Shown: positions 52,537 through 61,313, counted from the stretch's first letter. The stretch is DNA of 64,000 nt from Streptomyces fodineus (GCF_001735805.1 NZ_CP017248.1:8184001-8248000); one strand, 5' to 3'. Made by a program: numbers and translations. Notes: generated by a model from the letters alone, not told the origin.

Positions 52537-53549
52537 ATGTACTTGGACCATTCGGCCGGTCGGACCGCCGGCCGTTTCGGCGCTGTCGTCGTGGCCTGTG
52601 CGGCCCTGTTCTCGGCCGTCGGCTGTGCCGCGGACGCGGGTACCGGCGTCAGGGTGGCCCCCGGCCCGCCGGATGCCCGGGCCTCCGGCGCGCCGGCCGA
52701 AAGAGCCGCGGGCGGGGCGACGACGGCGCGGGCAAGGCGTCCGGCGCACGCCCGGATCCGTCGGTGCCGGAGCCCGCCGTGCTCGCACAGGCGCGGGTGA
52801 ACATATCCGACGGGCAGACGGTCGGTGTGGGCATGCCGATATCCGTCACCTTCTCCCGGCCGGTTCCCGCTGCCGAGCGCGAGGGTGTGGAGAGCTGGCT
52901 GCGCGTACAGACCTCGTCGGGCACGAGGGGGGCGTGGAGCTGGGTGCAGGACAGCAGTCTCCTGGACGGGCAGCGTGTCGACTTCCGCCCCAGCACCACC
53001 TACTGGCAGTCCGGCACCCGGGTCACTCTCCGGGTCGGCTCGCACGGCGCCCGGCACTTCACCATCGGCCGGTCCCTTCTCGCCACGGTCGACGCCAGGA
53101 CCCACATGATGACCGTCCGCACCGGCGGTACGACGCGGCGCATCCCGGTCACCACCGGGGCGCCGGGGACGGACACCTGGAACGGGACGATGGTCGTCAT
53201 GGACAAACAGCCCAAGGTGCTCATGGACTCCCGCACCGTGGGCCTCGGCGACGCCTACCACGGCTACTACTACTGGGCCGTGCACCTGACGGCGTCGGGG
53301 ACGTACGTGCACCAGAACCCGCGCGCGGACACCGAGGCCGGACACCGCAACGTCACCCACGGCTGTGTCGGCCTCGCCTCCAACGGCACCGCCCAGCGCT
53401 TCTACGACCAGGCAGGGGTCGGCGACGTCGTCACGGTCACCGGGGCGGACAAGGACACCGTCGCCGCCGGCAACGGCTACGGCGACTGGAACCTGACCTG
53501 GAAGCAGTGGCTCGCGCACAGCGAGGCCGGCGCCACCACGACCGCATGA
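52537..53549 (+). pseudogene. L,D-transpeptidase (YkuD) lipoprotein gene with a frameshift
   Basis: From ATG 52537 one frame gives an N-terminus with a lipoprotein-like signal (VVVACAALFSAVGCAADAG). The catalytic part lies in another frame: ARVNISDGQTVGVGMPISVT, an immunoglobulin-like domain, then YkuD with TYVHQNPRADTEAG and the active-site HGCVGLASNG. The two join if one base is added near the G-run GGGCGGGGCGACG at about 52715-52725. Apart from this the gene is complete and overlaps the sigma factor start by 4 bases. It is either a recent mutation or a sequencing error. Intact enzymes form 3-3 cross-links in peptidoglycan. GGGGG precedes the start. Confidence 0.82.
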
Positions 53550-54112
53550 CCGCCGTCGTACCGGCCCACCCCACACCCCGCGCCGTGAGAAGAGAGCACG
53601 ACAAGGTGACCGAAGACGAGTTCGACCTCTTCTACATGGCTGCCTGCCCGCGTCTGGTCGGCCAGCTGTATGCCCTGACGGGCGACTACGCCGAAGCCCA
53701 GGACGTGGTCCAGGAGGCGTTCGCACGCGCCTGGGAACGGCGTGCGTCCGTCCTGAGCGGCGACCGGGATCCCGAGGCGTGGATCCGTACGGTGGCACAC
53801 CGTCTGGCGATGAGCCGCTGGCGGCGGGCGCGCCGCTGGTGGGAGCTGGTCCGGGGGGTATCCGCGCCGCGGCCGGCACCCGAACCGGGCCCGGATCATG
53901 TGGCGTTGGTCGCCGCTCTGCGGCTCCTGCCGGAGGCCCAGCGGACCGCGATCGTGCTGCATCACCTGTGCGATCTGAGCGTGGAACAGATAGCCGCCGA
54001 GACCGGTGCGGCCGTCGGCACCATCAAGGCACGTCTGTCACGCGGCCGTACGGCACTCGCCGCTCACCTGGTGAGCGAGGAAACCAACTCCACGGAGGAA
54101 GCCTGTGTCTGA
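53546..54112 (+). CDS. ECF-type RNA polymerase sigma factor
   Basis: A 188-residue sigma factor with region 2 (LYALTGDYAEAQDVVQEAFA, RDPEAWIRTVAHRLAMSRWR) and region 4 (LPEAQRTAIVLHHLCDLSVE, then GAAVGTIKARLSRGRTAL). The sequence resembles the SigE-like ECF group of Streptomyces. ATG 53546 overlaps the transpeptidase stop; GTG 53606 (MTEDEFDLFY) with AAGG-type sites would drop 20 residues. The next gene overlaps by 8 bases and is a membrane protein, so a sigma/anti-sigma pair for envelope stress is likely. Confidence 0.92.
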   Translation: MTAVVPAHPTPRAVRREHDKVTEDEFDLFYMAACPRLVGQLYALTGDYAEAQDVVQEAFARAWERRASVLSGDRDPEAWIRTVAHRLAMSRWRRARRWWELVRGVSAPRPAPEPGPDHVALVAALRLLPEAQRTAIVLHHLCDLSVEQIAAETGAAVGTIKARLSRGRTALAAHLVSEETNSTEEACV

Positions 54113-54827
54113 CCAGCCACCACCGCGTCTGCTCACCGAGACGGAGCTGTCGGCCCGGCTCCGTGGCCTGGCCGCGCAGGGCACGGCACCGGCCACGGGG
54201 GCAGAGGCGAGGGGCCGGGCGCAACGCCGGCGCCGCGGCCAGCGCGTTGGTCTCGTCACCACGGCGCTGGCGGCGGCGACCCTCACCGCCGTCACCTCCG
54301 GCGCCCTCGGCTCCACCACCAAGGCGGCCGCACCCCCTGCGGCGTCCGTGTCCCACACCCCCACACCGGCCCCGTCCCCGGCGCCCGTGCAGCGGGTGAC
54401 GATCGACCTGGACGCCCACGCACTGACCATGGCGGGCAGGAGGTTCCCCATCAGCGGGCCGCAGGAGAACTGCCCGCTCGGCGAAACGTCGGTCACCGTC
54501 ACCGCCAAGTACCCCACCCTGACAATGCCCCCCAACAAGTACACCAAGCTGAGCAAGTATGTGGACGTCAGGCAGTGGGTCGTCACCTTCACCGACCGCC
54601 GTCACCACCAACGGCTCCTGATGTGGGCGCTGGACCCCTCCGCCGGTCTCAACAGCATCGGCGACGACGCCGGCTTCGGCTCCATCGCCCTGGCACCCGA
54701 AGCCGGCAAATGGGTGTACGACGCCATCAAGCCCGGCGCGCGAGTGGAGATCAAGGGCCGGCAGGCCGCGAGCGCGGACCCGGACTCCGTGTGCTACGAC
54801 CGCCGGCCGGTCACCGGCGACCACTGA
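54105..54827 (+). CDS. Single-pass membrane protein, probable anti-sigma factor with YkuD-like outer domain
   Basis: A 240-residue protein: cytoplasmic N-terminus with SARLRGLAAQ and a basic stretch (RGRAQRRRRGQR), one membrane helix (VGLVTTALAAATLTAVTSGA), a Pro/Thr linker and an outer domain. That domain begins VTIDLDAHALTMAGRRFPIS and continues NCPLGETSVTVTAKYPTLTM, like the first half of a YkuD fold (LxAQxLTxYxxGxxVxxFPVS...TPxGxFxVxxK), but has no HGC motif. GTG 54105 overlaps the sigma gene, so it is the natural anti-sigma candidate; a dead transpeptidase domain could sense wall intermediates. No zinc-anti-sigma motif is present. Confidence 0.7.
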   Translation: MSDQPPPRLLTETELSARLRGLAAQGTAPATGAEARGRAQRRRRGQRVGLVTTALAAATLTAVTSGALGSTTKAAAPPAASVSHTPTPAPSPAPVQRVTIDLDAHALTMAGRRFPISGPQENCPLGETSVTVTAKYPTLTMPPNKYTKLSKYVDVRQWVVTFTDRRHHQRLLMWALDPSAGLNSIGDDAGFGSIALAPEAGKWVYDAIKPGARVEIKGRQAASADPDSVCYDRRPVTGDH

Positions 54828-54892
54828 CGCCGAGCCGGCGCGATCGACTTTCCTTCACCCAAGGCCCCCATTCCTGAAAGTGCCCGATCCCG

Positions 54893-55384
54893 ATGACCGA
54901 AACAGCCGCCGAGACACCCGGGAACACCTCCCATCCGGGTGGCCGGCGCCGGCACCGCAAGCCCGGACGGAACGGCGCGGGAACCGGCTTTCACCGGGCC
55001 CTCGTCCCCGCCACGGCCGTGCCCGCGGCGTCCGCCGCACTGGCGGGTCCGTCCGCCTTCGCCGCCCCCAAGGGTGTCGGCGCGCCATCTGGGGGCCTGC
55101 CACGGGATGGCCAGGCGCCTGGAGCAGTCCATCGTGGCACTGCGGACGGCCCTCCCTCACACTCGGTCGGCGGCCTGCGTCCGGAGCAGGGCTTCGAGGT
55201 CCTGAAGGCGGCTTCCCAGCACACTGACATCACGCTGCGCGGGGTCCACCTGACCCGGAGAAAGAACTCACACCGCGACAGGGCCGCCCTGCGAGAGGTC
55301 TCTCCGATATCCGAGGCCGGGTGCCGGTGCCCGTGCCGGGCCAGGCGGCGCCGTGTCTGCGTTCGCCGCCTGGCCCGCGATCCT
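54893..55384 (+). other. Remnant with a signal-peptide-like start and no body
   Basis: ATG 54893 opens a frame with an N-terminus like an exported protein (basic RRRHRKPGRN, then VPATAVPAASAALAG). After about 60 codons composition changes to non-coding-like and no domain follows in any frame. It probably is the 5' fragment of a lost gene joined to other debris. The region up to 55384 contains nothing else I can support. Confidence 0.35.
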
Positions 55385-55610
55385 CAGGTGCCGCCTCGCC
55401 GCCGCACCCAGGTGTGGGACGCCTTCGACGGTGACCGGCACGAGCGTGGAGTGGCCGCCTTGCAACTGGCCGGCCACCTGCGGCAGGACAAGCTCGTGCT
55501 CACCGACCGCGGCCTCGACGCGAACGCTTTCACCTGTGCCGTGCACGCCTCACGGGCCGCGCCGCTGCGGCGGATCTGCCGGCCGGGCGTCTCTACCGTC
55601 TTTCTGAAAG
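55385..55610 (+). mobile_element. Decayed fragment of an IS4-type transposase
   Basis: A plus-strand frame reads VWDAFDGDRHERGVAALQLA, GHLRQDKLVLTDRGLDANAF and SRAAPLRRIC. The block L-x-L-T-D-R-G-L-D-A-x-A matches the second catalytic Asp region of IS4-family DDE transposases (pattern MLVLADRGLDAFALW...GADLLWR). No start, first Asp, catalytic Glu or terminal inverted repeats were found, so only ~70 codons survive. It separates the envelope-stress genes from the GlxA/SARP region. Confidence 0.5.
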
Positions 55611-55686
55611 AAGAGCCAACCGTATGGCGGAGATCGTCATGTTCGTGTCCTTGTTGCCAGATGGCGCGGCGGGACAGGATGAACAG

Positions 55687-56655
55687 GTGACACAGCGGCG
55701 CGTCGTCTTCCTCATCTATCCGCAGTTCCAGGTACTGGATCTGACGGGACCGTATGAGGTGTTCGGGCAGGCGGATCGGTGGGTGCCCGAGGGTGAAGGC
55801 TACGACGTTGAGATCGTCGCGGACCGGCCCGGAGCGGTACGGGCCTGGCACGGGATCGATGTCGTCGCCGGCAGAGGCATCCAGCAGTGCGAGGGACCGC
55901 TGGACACGCTGGTGGTCGTCGGTGGACCGGGCGATCGGGAGGCGGCGGACGACGAAGAACTCGTCCGGTGGCTCAAGGCGGCGGCCGGGCGGGCCAGGCG
56001 GGTCGCCTCCGTGTGCACGGGCGCGTTCCTGCTCGCGCGGGCCGGGCTGCTCGACGGACGGCGCGCGGTGACGCACTGGGCGTGCTGCGAGCGGCTGGCC
56101 CGCGAACACCCGGACGTCACGGTCGCCCCGGACCAGATCTTCGTGCACGACGGGGCGGTGTGGACCTCCGCGGGAATCACGGCGGGGATGGACCTGGCGC
56201 TCGCCATGGTCGAGGAGGACCACGGTCCCGAGGTCTCCCGGGCCGTCGCGCGGACGCTGGTGATGTTCGTCCAACGCCCCGGCGGGCAGGCCCAGTTCAG
56301 CACCCAGCTCGCCGCGCAGCGGCCCACCCGTAAGCCGTTGCGGGACGTTCAGGCATGGGTCGCCGACCACCTCGCCGACGACCTGACCGTCCGGGTGCTC
56401 GCCGAACGGGCCGGTATGAGCGAGCGCAACTTCACTCGTGTCTTCCGCGCCGAGACCGGCCGCACCCCGGCCGCCTATGTGGAGACCGTCCGCGTCGAGG
56501 CGGCCCGGGCTCTGCTGGAGACGACGGACACCACCGTCGAGGCGATCGCCCGGGTCTGCGGCTTCGGCTCCGCCGAGACCCTGCACCGCCGCTTCAAGCA
56601 AACCCTGGGCGTCACACCAGGCCAGTATCGCCGTCACTTCTCCAGCGCATGGTGA
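55687..56655 (+). CDS. GlxA-family (DJ-1/PfpI plus AraC) transcriptional regulator
   Basis: A 322-residue regulator: an N-terminal class I amidotransferase-like domain (VVFLIYPQFQVLDLTGPYEV, ASVCTGAFLLARAGLLDGR with the usual Cys) and two C-terminal AraC helix-turn-helices (LAERAGMSERNFTRVFRAET, IARVCGFGSAETLHRRFKQT). GTG 55687 has GGACAGGA upstream and gives the family length; a longer frame from 55624 is less likely. Such regulators control catabolic and developmental genes. No target is evident. Confidence 0.9.
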   Translation: MTQRRVVFLIYPQFQVLDLTGPYEVFGQADRWVPEGEGYDVEIVADRPGAVRAWHGIDVVAGRGIQQCEGPLDTLVVVGGPGDREAADDEELVRWLKAAAGRARRVASVCTGAFLLARAGLLDGRRAVTHWACCERLAREHPDVTVAPDQIFVHDGAVWTSAGITAGMDLALAMVEEDHGPEVSRAVARTLVMFVQRPGGQAQFSTQLAAQRPTRKPLRDVQAWVADHLADDLTVRVLAERAGMSERNFTRVFRAETGRTPAAYVETVRVEAARALLETTDTTVEAIARVCGFGSAETLHRRFKQTLGVTPGQYRRHFSSAW

Positions 56656-57011
56656 AGGAGCGCCTGCCTCGCCGTCGCGGTGAGAGTCCCGAGTGCCACC
56701 GGCATGCATGCCTGGATACCTTCAGGCAGTGGGTCGTCGAGCATCGAAGACTTCACTGACCCGGACACCGACCTGGTGGTGGGACTGCACTTCAACGGCC
56801 AGAGCCGGCACGACCAGCACATGGAGTGCGCCTACTGGGTCAACGACGCGATATACACGCCGACAGAGCCCTCCCTGCACCAGAACGCAACGACTGGGAC
56901 AGCATCCTTTGGCTCACGGTTACGGCTGAGTAGCCACTTCGGCATGAGTTCCGCCCAGGTTTTGCAAGCCGGACCACATGGCCTGGCTGATACCGAAGAA
57001 ACAGGATGTGC
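56656..57011. other. Gap before the SARP gene with an unrecognised open frame
   Basis: A plus-strand frame from GTG 56680 contains the protein-like segment DPDTDLVVGLHFNGQSRHDQ and CAYWVNDAIYTPTEPS, then loses coding character and ends inside the SARP gene. It lacks a ribosome site and matches no family I know; it may be a remnant. The A/T-richer part from 56900 should contain the SARP promoter. Confidence 0.35.
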
Positions 57012-59927
57012 ATGGCAGTCTCGTCAGGCTACAAAGGCAGCGGCGTGCAGGCGGCTCCTCTCCGGGTGCTCGGGCCGCTTGAGGTGAGCGGCGAGCTGGG
57101 GGCCGTGTACGTGGCACCGGGGCGACAGGAGATCGTTCTCGGTGCTCTGGTGCTCGAACTGAACCGGGTGGTGGAGACGACCTATCTGGTGGATGTCATC
57201 TGGGCTCACGATCCGCCGAAGACCGCACGCACCCAGGTGCAGATCTGCGTCTCCCGGCTCCGCAAAGCGCTGTCGGACGGGGGGATTGACGCCACCATCG
57301 AGACCCGTGCCCGGGGGTACATCCTGAGGGCGCCGGAGGATGCGACCGACATCGGCACCTTCCGTCGCCTGGTAACGGAGGCGCATGCCCTGGCTCGTGA
57401 TGGTCAGAAGGCGCCTGCGGTGGACATGCTCCGCCTGGCGTTAGGCCTGTGGCGGGGCCGGTGCCTGGCCGGTGCACCCAGCGAAGTCCTGGCCGGTACG
57501 GCAGCGCGGTGGGACGAGATCCGCCTGGAAGCGGTGGAGACCTGCATGCGGCTGGAACTGGAGCTGGGCCGTCACGAGCACATGGTCGGCGAACTGCAGC
57601 AGCTTGTCGCCCACCACCCGCTGCGCGAGCGGCTGCGGGGGCACCTGATGGTGGCGCTGTACCGCTCGGGCCGGCAGGCGGAGGCGCTGGATGCCTACCA
57701 CCAGGGCCGCGCGATGCTCACCGAAGAGCTGGGCCTGGACCCGGGGAGGGAATTACGCGACCTGGCGCAAGCAATCCTGACCGACGACGCCGACCTGGCA
57801 CTGGCCGAACCGGCCGAAGCACGTTCTCTCGTCGCGATGCCGCTCTCTGAGGCGGTGCAAGAGCGCAGTGCCGATCCCGAACCGGTCGTAACCCCTAGGC
57901 AACTTCCCGCCGACATAGGCGACTTCGTGGCCGACGGCGCGATCGTTTCAGAGGTCTGCGACGCCGTCACCGAAGGACAGGAAAAAGGGCAACTGCACGT
58001 GGTCCTGGTGCTTGGTGGACCTGGTGTCGGCAAAAGCACGTTGGCCAGGCACGTGGCGCACCGGCTCGCAACCGAGTACTTCCCGGACGGACAGCTCTAC
58101 TGCGACCTCCGAGGGCGGGACGGACAACCGGTGGGCCCCGCCCAGGCATTGGGTCGCTTCCTCCGAGCGCTGGGCGTACCAGGCCAGGCCATACCCGATG
58201 CGCTTGATGAGCGCGCGGAGATGTACCGCAGTCTGCTGGCCGATCGCCGGATCCTGGTGTTGCTGGACGACGTGGTGAGCGAGTCGCAGGTGATGCCCCT
58301 GCTGCCCGGAACCGGCAGCAGCGGCGTGCTGGTCACCAGCCGCGCCCAGCTCACGGCGTTGCCGGGCGCACGCCGGTTCGACTTGCAGCCGCTGAGCCCG
58401 GAACAGGCCACCCATCTGCTGGGGCGGATCATTGGACAGCACCGTGTGGAGAACGAGCGGGAAGCAGCGCGGGGCCTCGTACGCATGGTGGGCGGGCTCC
58501 CCCTCGCACTGCGCATTATCGGCGCGCGCCTGGCGGCGCGCCCGCACTGGTCACTGACTTCCATGTGGCTCCGGCTTCAGAACGAGCACCGCCGGTTGGA
58601 CGAGCTGGCATACGGCGAGCTGTCAATCCGGGCAAGTCTTTCGCTCAGCTACGACGGCTTGGCGGCGGCCGACCGTCGCCTGTTGTGTCTGATGAGCCTG
58701 GCCGAAGGGACGGAGATTCCCAGCTGGCTGGGTGCCGCCCTCATCGACGACCGCACCCCGCACCCCGCTGACCTGTTGGAACCGCTCATCGACATGCGGT
58801 TCCTCGACATCACCGCCATGGATCAGGGCGGGGAGTTCCGGTGCGGACTGTCGCAGATCGTACGGACGTTCGTGCACGAACGGCTCCCCGCGGAGATTCC
58901 CGAGTCAGAACGTGCCGGAGCGGCGCGGCGTATGGTCGGTGGCTGGATGGCGCTCGCGGAGAGGGCGCACAAAGAGATCTACGGCGGTGCGTACACCATC
59001 GTGGCGGGCCGGGCCGAACGGTGGCATCCGCCGGAGGACCATGTCCGGCGGTGCCTCCGCGACCCGCTCGGGTGGCTGGAGAGCGAACAGACCAACCTGT
59101 TGAACGCGGTCGAGTTGGCGGCCCGGTCCGGGATGGACGAGTTGTGCTGGGAGCTGGCCACGACGCTGGTGACGCTCTTCGAGGCCCGTGGCTATCCCGA
59201 GCTCTGGGCGCGCACACATAAGATAGCGCTGACCGCGGTACAGGAGGCCGGCAACGAACGGGGCCAGGCGGCGGTACTCGGCTCCTTGGGGACCTTGCAC
59301 CTGCACCGGGGCGAGCATGAGGCAGCAGGCCCTTACCTCAGCACCGCGTTGGAGATCTTCGAGCGGGTTGGGGAGCTGAGTGGCCAAGCACTGTGCCTGC
59401 GTGACCTGGCGCGCATCGAGCGGCACCATGGTGACGACGATCGGGCGCTGGCCCTCTACGAGAGCGCCGAGCGAAACTTCGTGCGGGCGCAGGACGTCAT
59501 CGGGCGGGCGTACGTGCTGGGCGAGATGGCACACATCACGATGCGGCGAGCGGACTTCGCGCGAACCCGTTCGTATCTCGACGAGGCTCTCGGGATCTGC
59601 CGGTCAGTCGGCTTCGACCGGGGCCAAGCCCTCACCTTGCGGCGGTTGGGCCACATGCTGATGTACCAGCAGCGGTACGAGGCGGCGGAACGGACCCTGC
59701 TTGAGGTCCTCGCCATGGTCGGGGCGAGCGGCGACCTCGTCGGAGAGGGGTATGTGCTGCACGACCTCGGCCGGGTCAATGCCCACCTGCGTCGCGTGGA
59801 ACAGGCCGTCCAGTACTACTCGCAATCGGCCAGGATCCGGGACCGGATCCTGGACCACAGCGGGGCCGCTGCCGTACGGGCTGACATCGTTGCCATCCTG
59901 GGCAGGCCGATGGCGTCGGTCGGCTGA
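57012..59927 (+). CDS. AfsR-like SARP pathway regulator with NB-ARC and TPR domains, two TTA codons
   Basis: A 971-residue regulator: OmpR-type DNA-binding domain at ~15-105 (VYVAPGRQEIVLGALVLELN; TQVQICVSRLRKAL), bacterial transcriptional activation domain at ~110-255 (MVALYRSGRQAEALDAYHQG, EELGLDPGRELRDL), an NB-ARC ATPase with P-loop GGPGVGKSTLARHVAH and LLDDVVSESQVMPLLPGT, and C-terminal TPRs (from ~730). Codons 144 (57441) and 248 (57753) are TTA, the rare leucine codon read by bldA tRNA, so translation should be developmentally controlled. ATG 57012 has AGG 6 bases upstream; ATG 57006 is also possible. It adjoins a queEDF-like cluster and is its probable activator. Confidence 0.94.
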   Translation: MAVSSGYKGSGVQAAPLRVLGPLEVSGELGAVYVAPGRQEIVLGALVLELNRVVETTYLVDVIWAHDPPKTARTQVQICVSRLRKALSDGGIDATIETRARGYILRAPEDATDIGTFRRLVTEAHALARDGQKAPAVDMLRLALGLWRGRCLAGAPSEVLAGTAARWDEIRLEAVETCMRLELELGRHEHMVGELQQLVAHHPLRERLRGHLMVALYRSGRQAEALDAYHQGRAMLTEELGLDPGRELRDLAQAILTDDADLALAEPAEARSLVAMPLSEAVQERSADPEPVVTPRQLPADIGDFVADGAIVSEVCDAVTEGQEKGQLHVVLVLGGPGVGKSTLARHVAHRLATEYFPDGQLYCDLRGRDGQPVGPAQALGRFLRALGVPGQAIPDALDERAEMYRSLLADRRILVLLDDVVSESQVMPLLPGTGSSGVLVTSRAQLTALPGARRFDLQPLSPEQATHLLGRIIGQHRVENEREAARGLVRMVGGLPLALRIIGARLAARPHWSLTSMWLRLQNEHRRLDELAYGELSIRASLSLSYDGLAAADRRLLCLMSLAEGTEIPSWLGAALIDDRTPHPADLLEPLIDMRFLDITAMDQGGEFRCGLSQIVRTFVHERLPAEIPESERAGAARRMVGGWMALAERAHKEIYGGAYTIVAGRAERWHPPEDHVRRCLRDPLGWLESEQTNLLNAVELAARSGMDELCWELATTLVTLFEARGYPELWARTHKIALTAVQEAGNERGQAAVLGSLGTLHLHRGEHEAAGPYLSTALEIFERVGELSGQALCLRDLARIERHHGDDDRALALYESAERNFVRAQDVIGRAYVLGEMAHITMRRADFARTRSYLDEALGICRSVGFDRGQALTLRRLGHMLMYQQRYEAAERTLLEVLAMVGASGDLVGEGYVLHDLGRVNAHLRRVEQAVQYYSQSARIRDRILDHSGAAAVRADIVAILGRPMASVG

Positions 59928-59949
59928 TACCAGGAGGCATGCCGGTCCG

Positions 59950-60096
59950 TCACGTCCACGGCGTGTTGTCGACGGATGTTTCGTCGGCCGGCGTCATGGC
60001 GACCGGGCCCTGCTCCACGCTGTGCCGATTTCCTCCAGCGCACAGGACCAGCACGACGACGGCTCCCGCGGCAGCCGGCAACTTCTTGATTGCCAT
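59950..60096 (-). CDS. Small exported peptide, 48 aa
   Basis: From ATG 60096, with GGAGAGAGGAG upstream, the peptide has a short basic start and a hydrophobic core (MAIKKLPAAAGAVVVLVLCA) and a polar tail ending TSVDNTPWT. The LVLC could be a poor lipobox, or the core a signal peptide releasing a ~25-residue peptide. Small exported peptides with similar Trp-Thr or Trp-Gly ends occur in Streptomyces, from memory, with no settled role. It is divergent from the methyltransferase gene and convergent with the SARP gene. A signalling or structural role is speculative. Confidence 0.6.
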   Translation of the reverse strand: MAIKKLPAAAGAVVVLVLCAGGNRHSVEQGPVAMTPADETSVDNTPWT

Positions 60097-60191
60097 CTCG
60101 GTTCTCCTCTCTCCGCAACCCGTTTCGGCAATCCGTCCGGGGCGTTGCTGAAACCAGCGTGAACCAGGTGCCCATCGCGGCCGCATGCTCG

Positions 60192-60258
60192 CGCTATCAC
60201 CGCCCTATCCCGGCCCCGTCCCGCCGTGGATGCGCCGTGATGCCGGGCCGATAGGGCG
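60192..60258. promoter_or_regulatory. Heptamer direct repeats and inverted copy: candidate SARP binding site
   Basis: CGCTATC (60192-60198) and CCCTATC (60203-60209) are direct repeats 11 bp apart, the spacing used by SARP activators. GATAGGGCG (60250-60258) is an inverted copy of CGCCCTATC. All lie 68-134 bases upstream of the methyltransferase start, in the divergent region between it and the small peptide gene. Confidence 0.55.
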
Positions 60259-60325
60259 ACACCGGAGATTGGTCCTGCCGACCTCGGCACCCCTTCGGAA
60301 GGACGGCCCTCAAGGAGTGGTCCGA

Positions 60326-61300
60326 ATGACCGTAGTGACCCGGGACGCGGTGACGCCCGCCGCGTTCGGCGTCCCGGAAACCGAATCGCAGCGCAGCACA
60401 AAGACCCCCGCGATGGCAGCGGTAGACCTTGTCGAGGAGTTCCCACGGAAGACGAAGGAACCGGTGCGTGCGCTCCAGCCCCTCACTGATCGTGGCTCAA
60501 GGGAAGGTGCACGGGCGATGACGATGGACGCGGAGTTCTACTCCCGGGTGGCCGAGCGGTTCGGCGGCTACTTCAGCGATGCGCGGAGCACCGACGTATT
60601 CGCCGACGGCCGCCCGGACGCCGTCTTCGATGAACTGGTGACCGCACTGGGAGCACCGCACGCCCGACTGCTGGATGTCGGCTGCGCCGACGGGCGTAGT
60701 TTGTTGCGCATCTCTCGTGCGTACGGCGCCGTAATCGGGATTGATCTGTCGCCGTCGATGCTGGAATGCGCCGAGCGGTTTCGAGCGGAATCAGGCCTGG
60801 AGCACGTCACGTTCGAGCTGTGCGATGCCGCCCGCACAGGGCTGCCCGACGGGTACGTTGCTGTGGTCACTTCCCGCCGCGGTCCGCTGATCGCCCACGA
60901 GTTCGAGCGGGTGCTCCGCCCCGGCGGGGCCGTGGTGTACATGGGGATCGGGGAGCAGGACGCACGCGAGCTGAAAGAAACGTTCGGTCGCGGCCAGAAC
61001 TTCGACAGCTGGAACAGCAGGCCCTTGTCGGAGGGAATTGCTCAAGAACTGTCCGATGCGGGCCTCGTTGTGACAAGAAACCAGACGTTCCACTTCGAGG
61101 AGTTCTACCACTCGGCGGGCGATCTGGACACTTTTCTCCAGCAGGTGCCGATCGTCGACAACTACGATCCGGCGGCGGACAAGGAGGCGTTCGACCGATA
61201 TGTCGCCGCGGTGACCGTCGATCAGGGCGTCCGGCTGAGTCGGCATTGGTTCATAGTGCAGGCGCAGAAGCCGGCGGCCGTCGAGCCGTCCCCCTCATAG
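60326..61300 (+). CDS. Class I SAM-dependent methyltransferase with N-terminal extension
   Basis: A 324-residue protein if started at ATG 60326, which has AAGGAG 9 bases upstream. The methyltransferase fold begins only at ~residue 67 (AEFYSRVAERFGGYFSD): motif I LLDVGCADGRSLLRIS, motif II-like VIGIDLSPSMLECAER, and HEFERVLRPGGAVVYMG. An internal start near 60518-60524 with AAGGGAAGG upstream would remove the extension. It heads the que/folE genes (14 bases to queE), so it may methylate a 7-deazapurine product or intermediate. Substrate unknown. Confidence 0.85.
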   Translation: MTVVTRDAVTPAAFGVPETESQRSTKTPAMAAVDLVEEFPRKTKEPVRALQPLTDRGSREGARAMTMDAEFYSRVAERFGGYFSDARSTDVFADGRPDAVFDELVTALGAPHARLLDVGCADGRSLLRISRAYGAVIGIDLSPSMLECAERFRAESGLEHVTFELCDAARTGLPDGYVAVVTSRRGPLIAHEFERVLRPGGAVVYMGIGEQDARELKETFGRGQNFDSWNSRPLSEGIAQELSDAGLVVTRNQTFHFEEFYHSAGDLDTFLQQVPIVDNYDPAADKEAFDRYVAAVTVDQGVRLSRHWFIVQAQKPAAVEPSPS

Positions 61301-61313
61301 GAAACGGTGCTCC

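Noticed and set aside
56680..57087. 135-codon open frame before the SARP gene as a real gene
   Set aside because: No ribosome site, runs into the SARP coding region in another frame and matches no family; kept only as a note in the gap entry.
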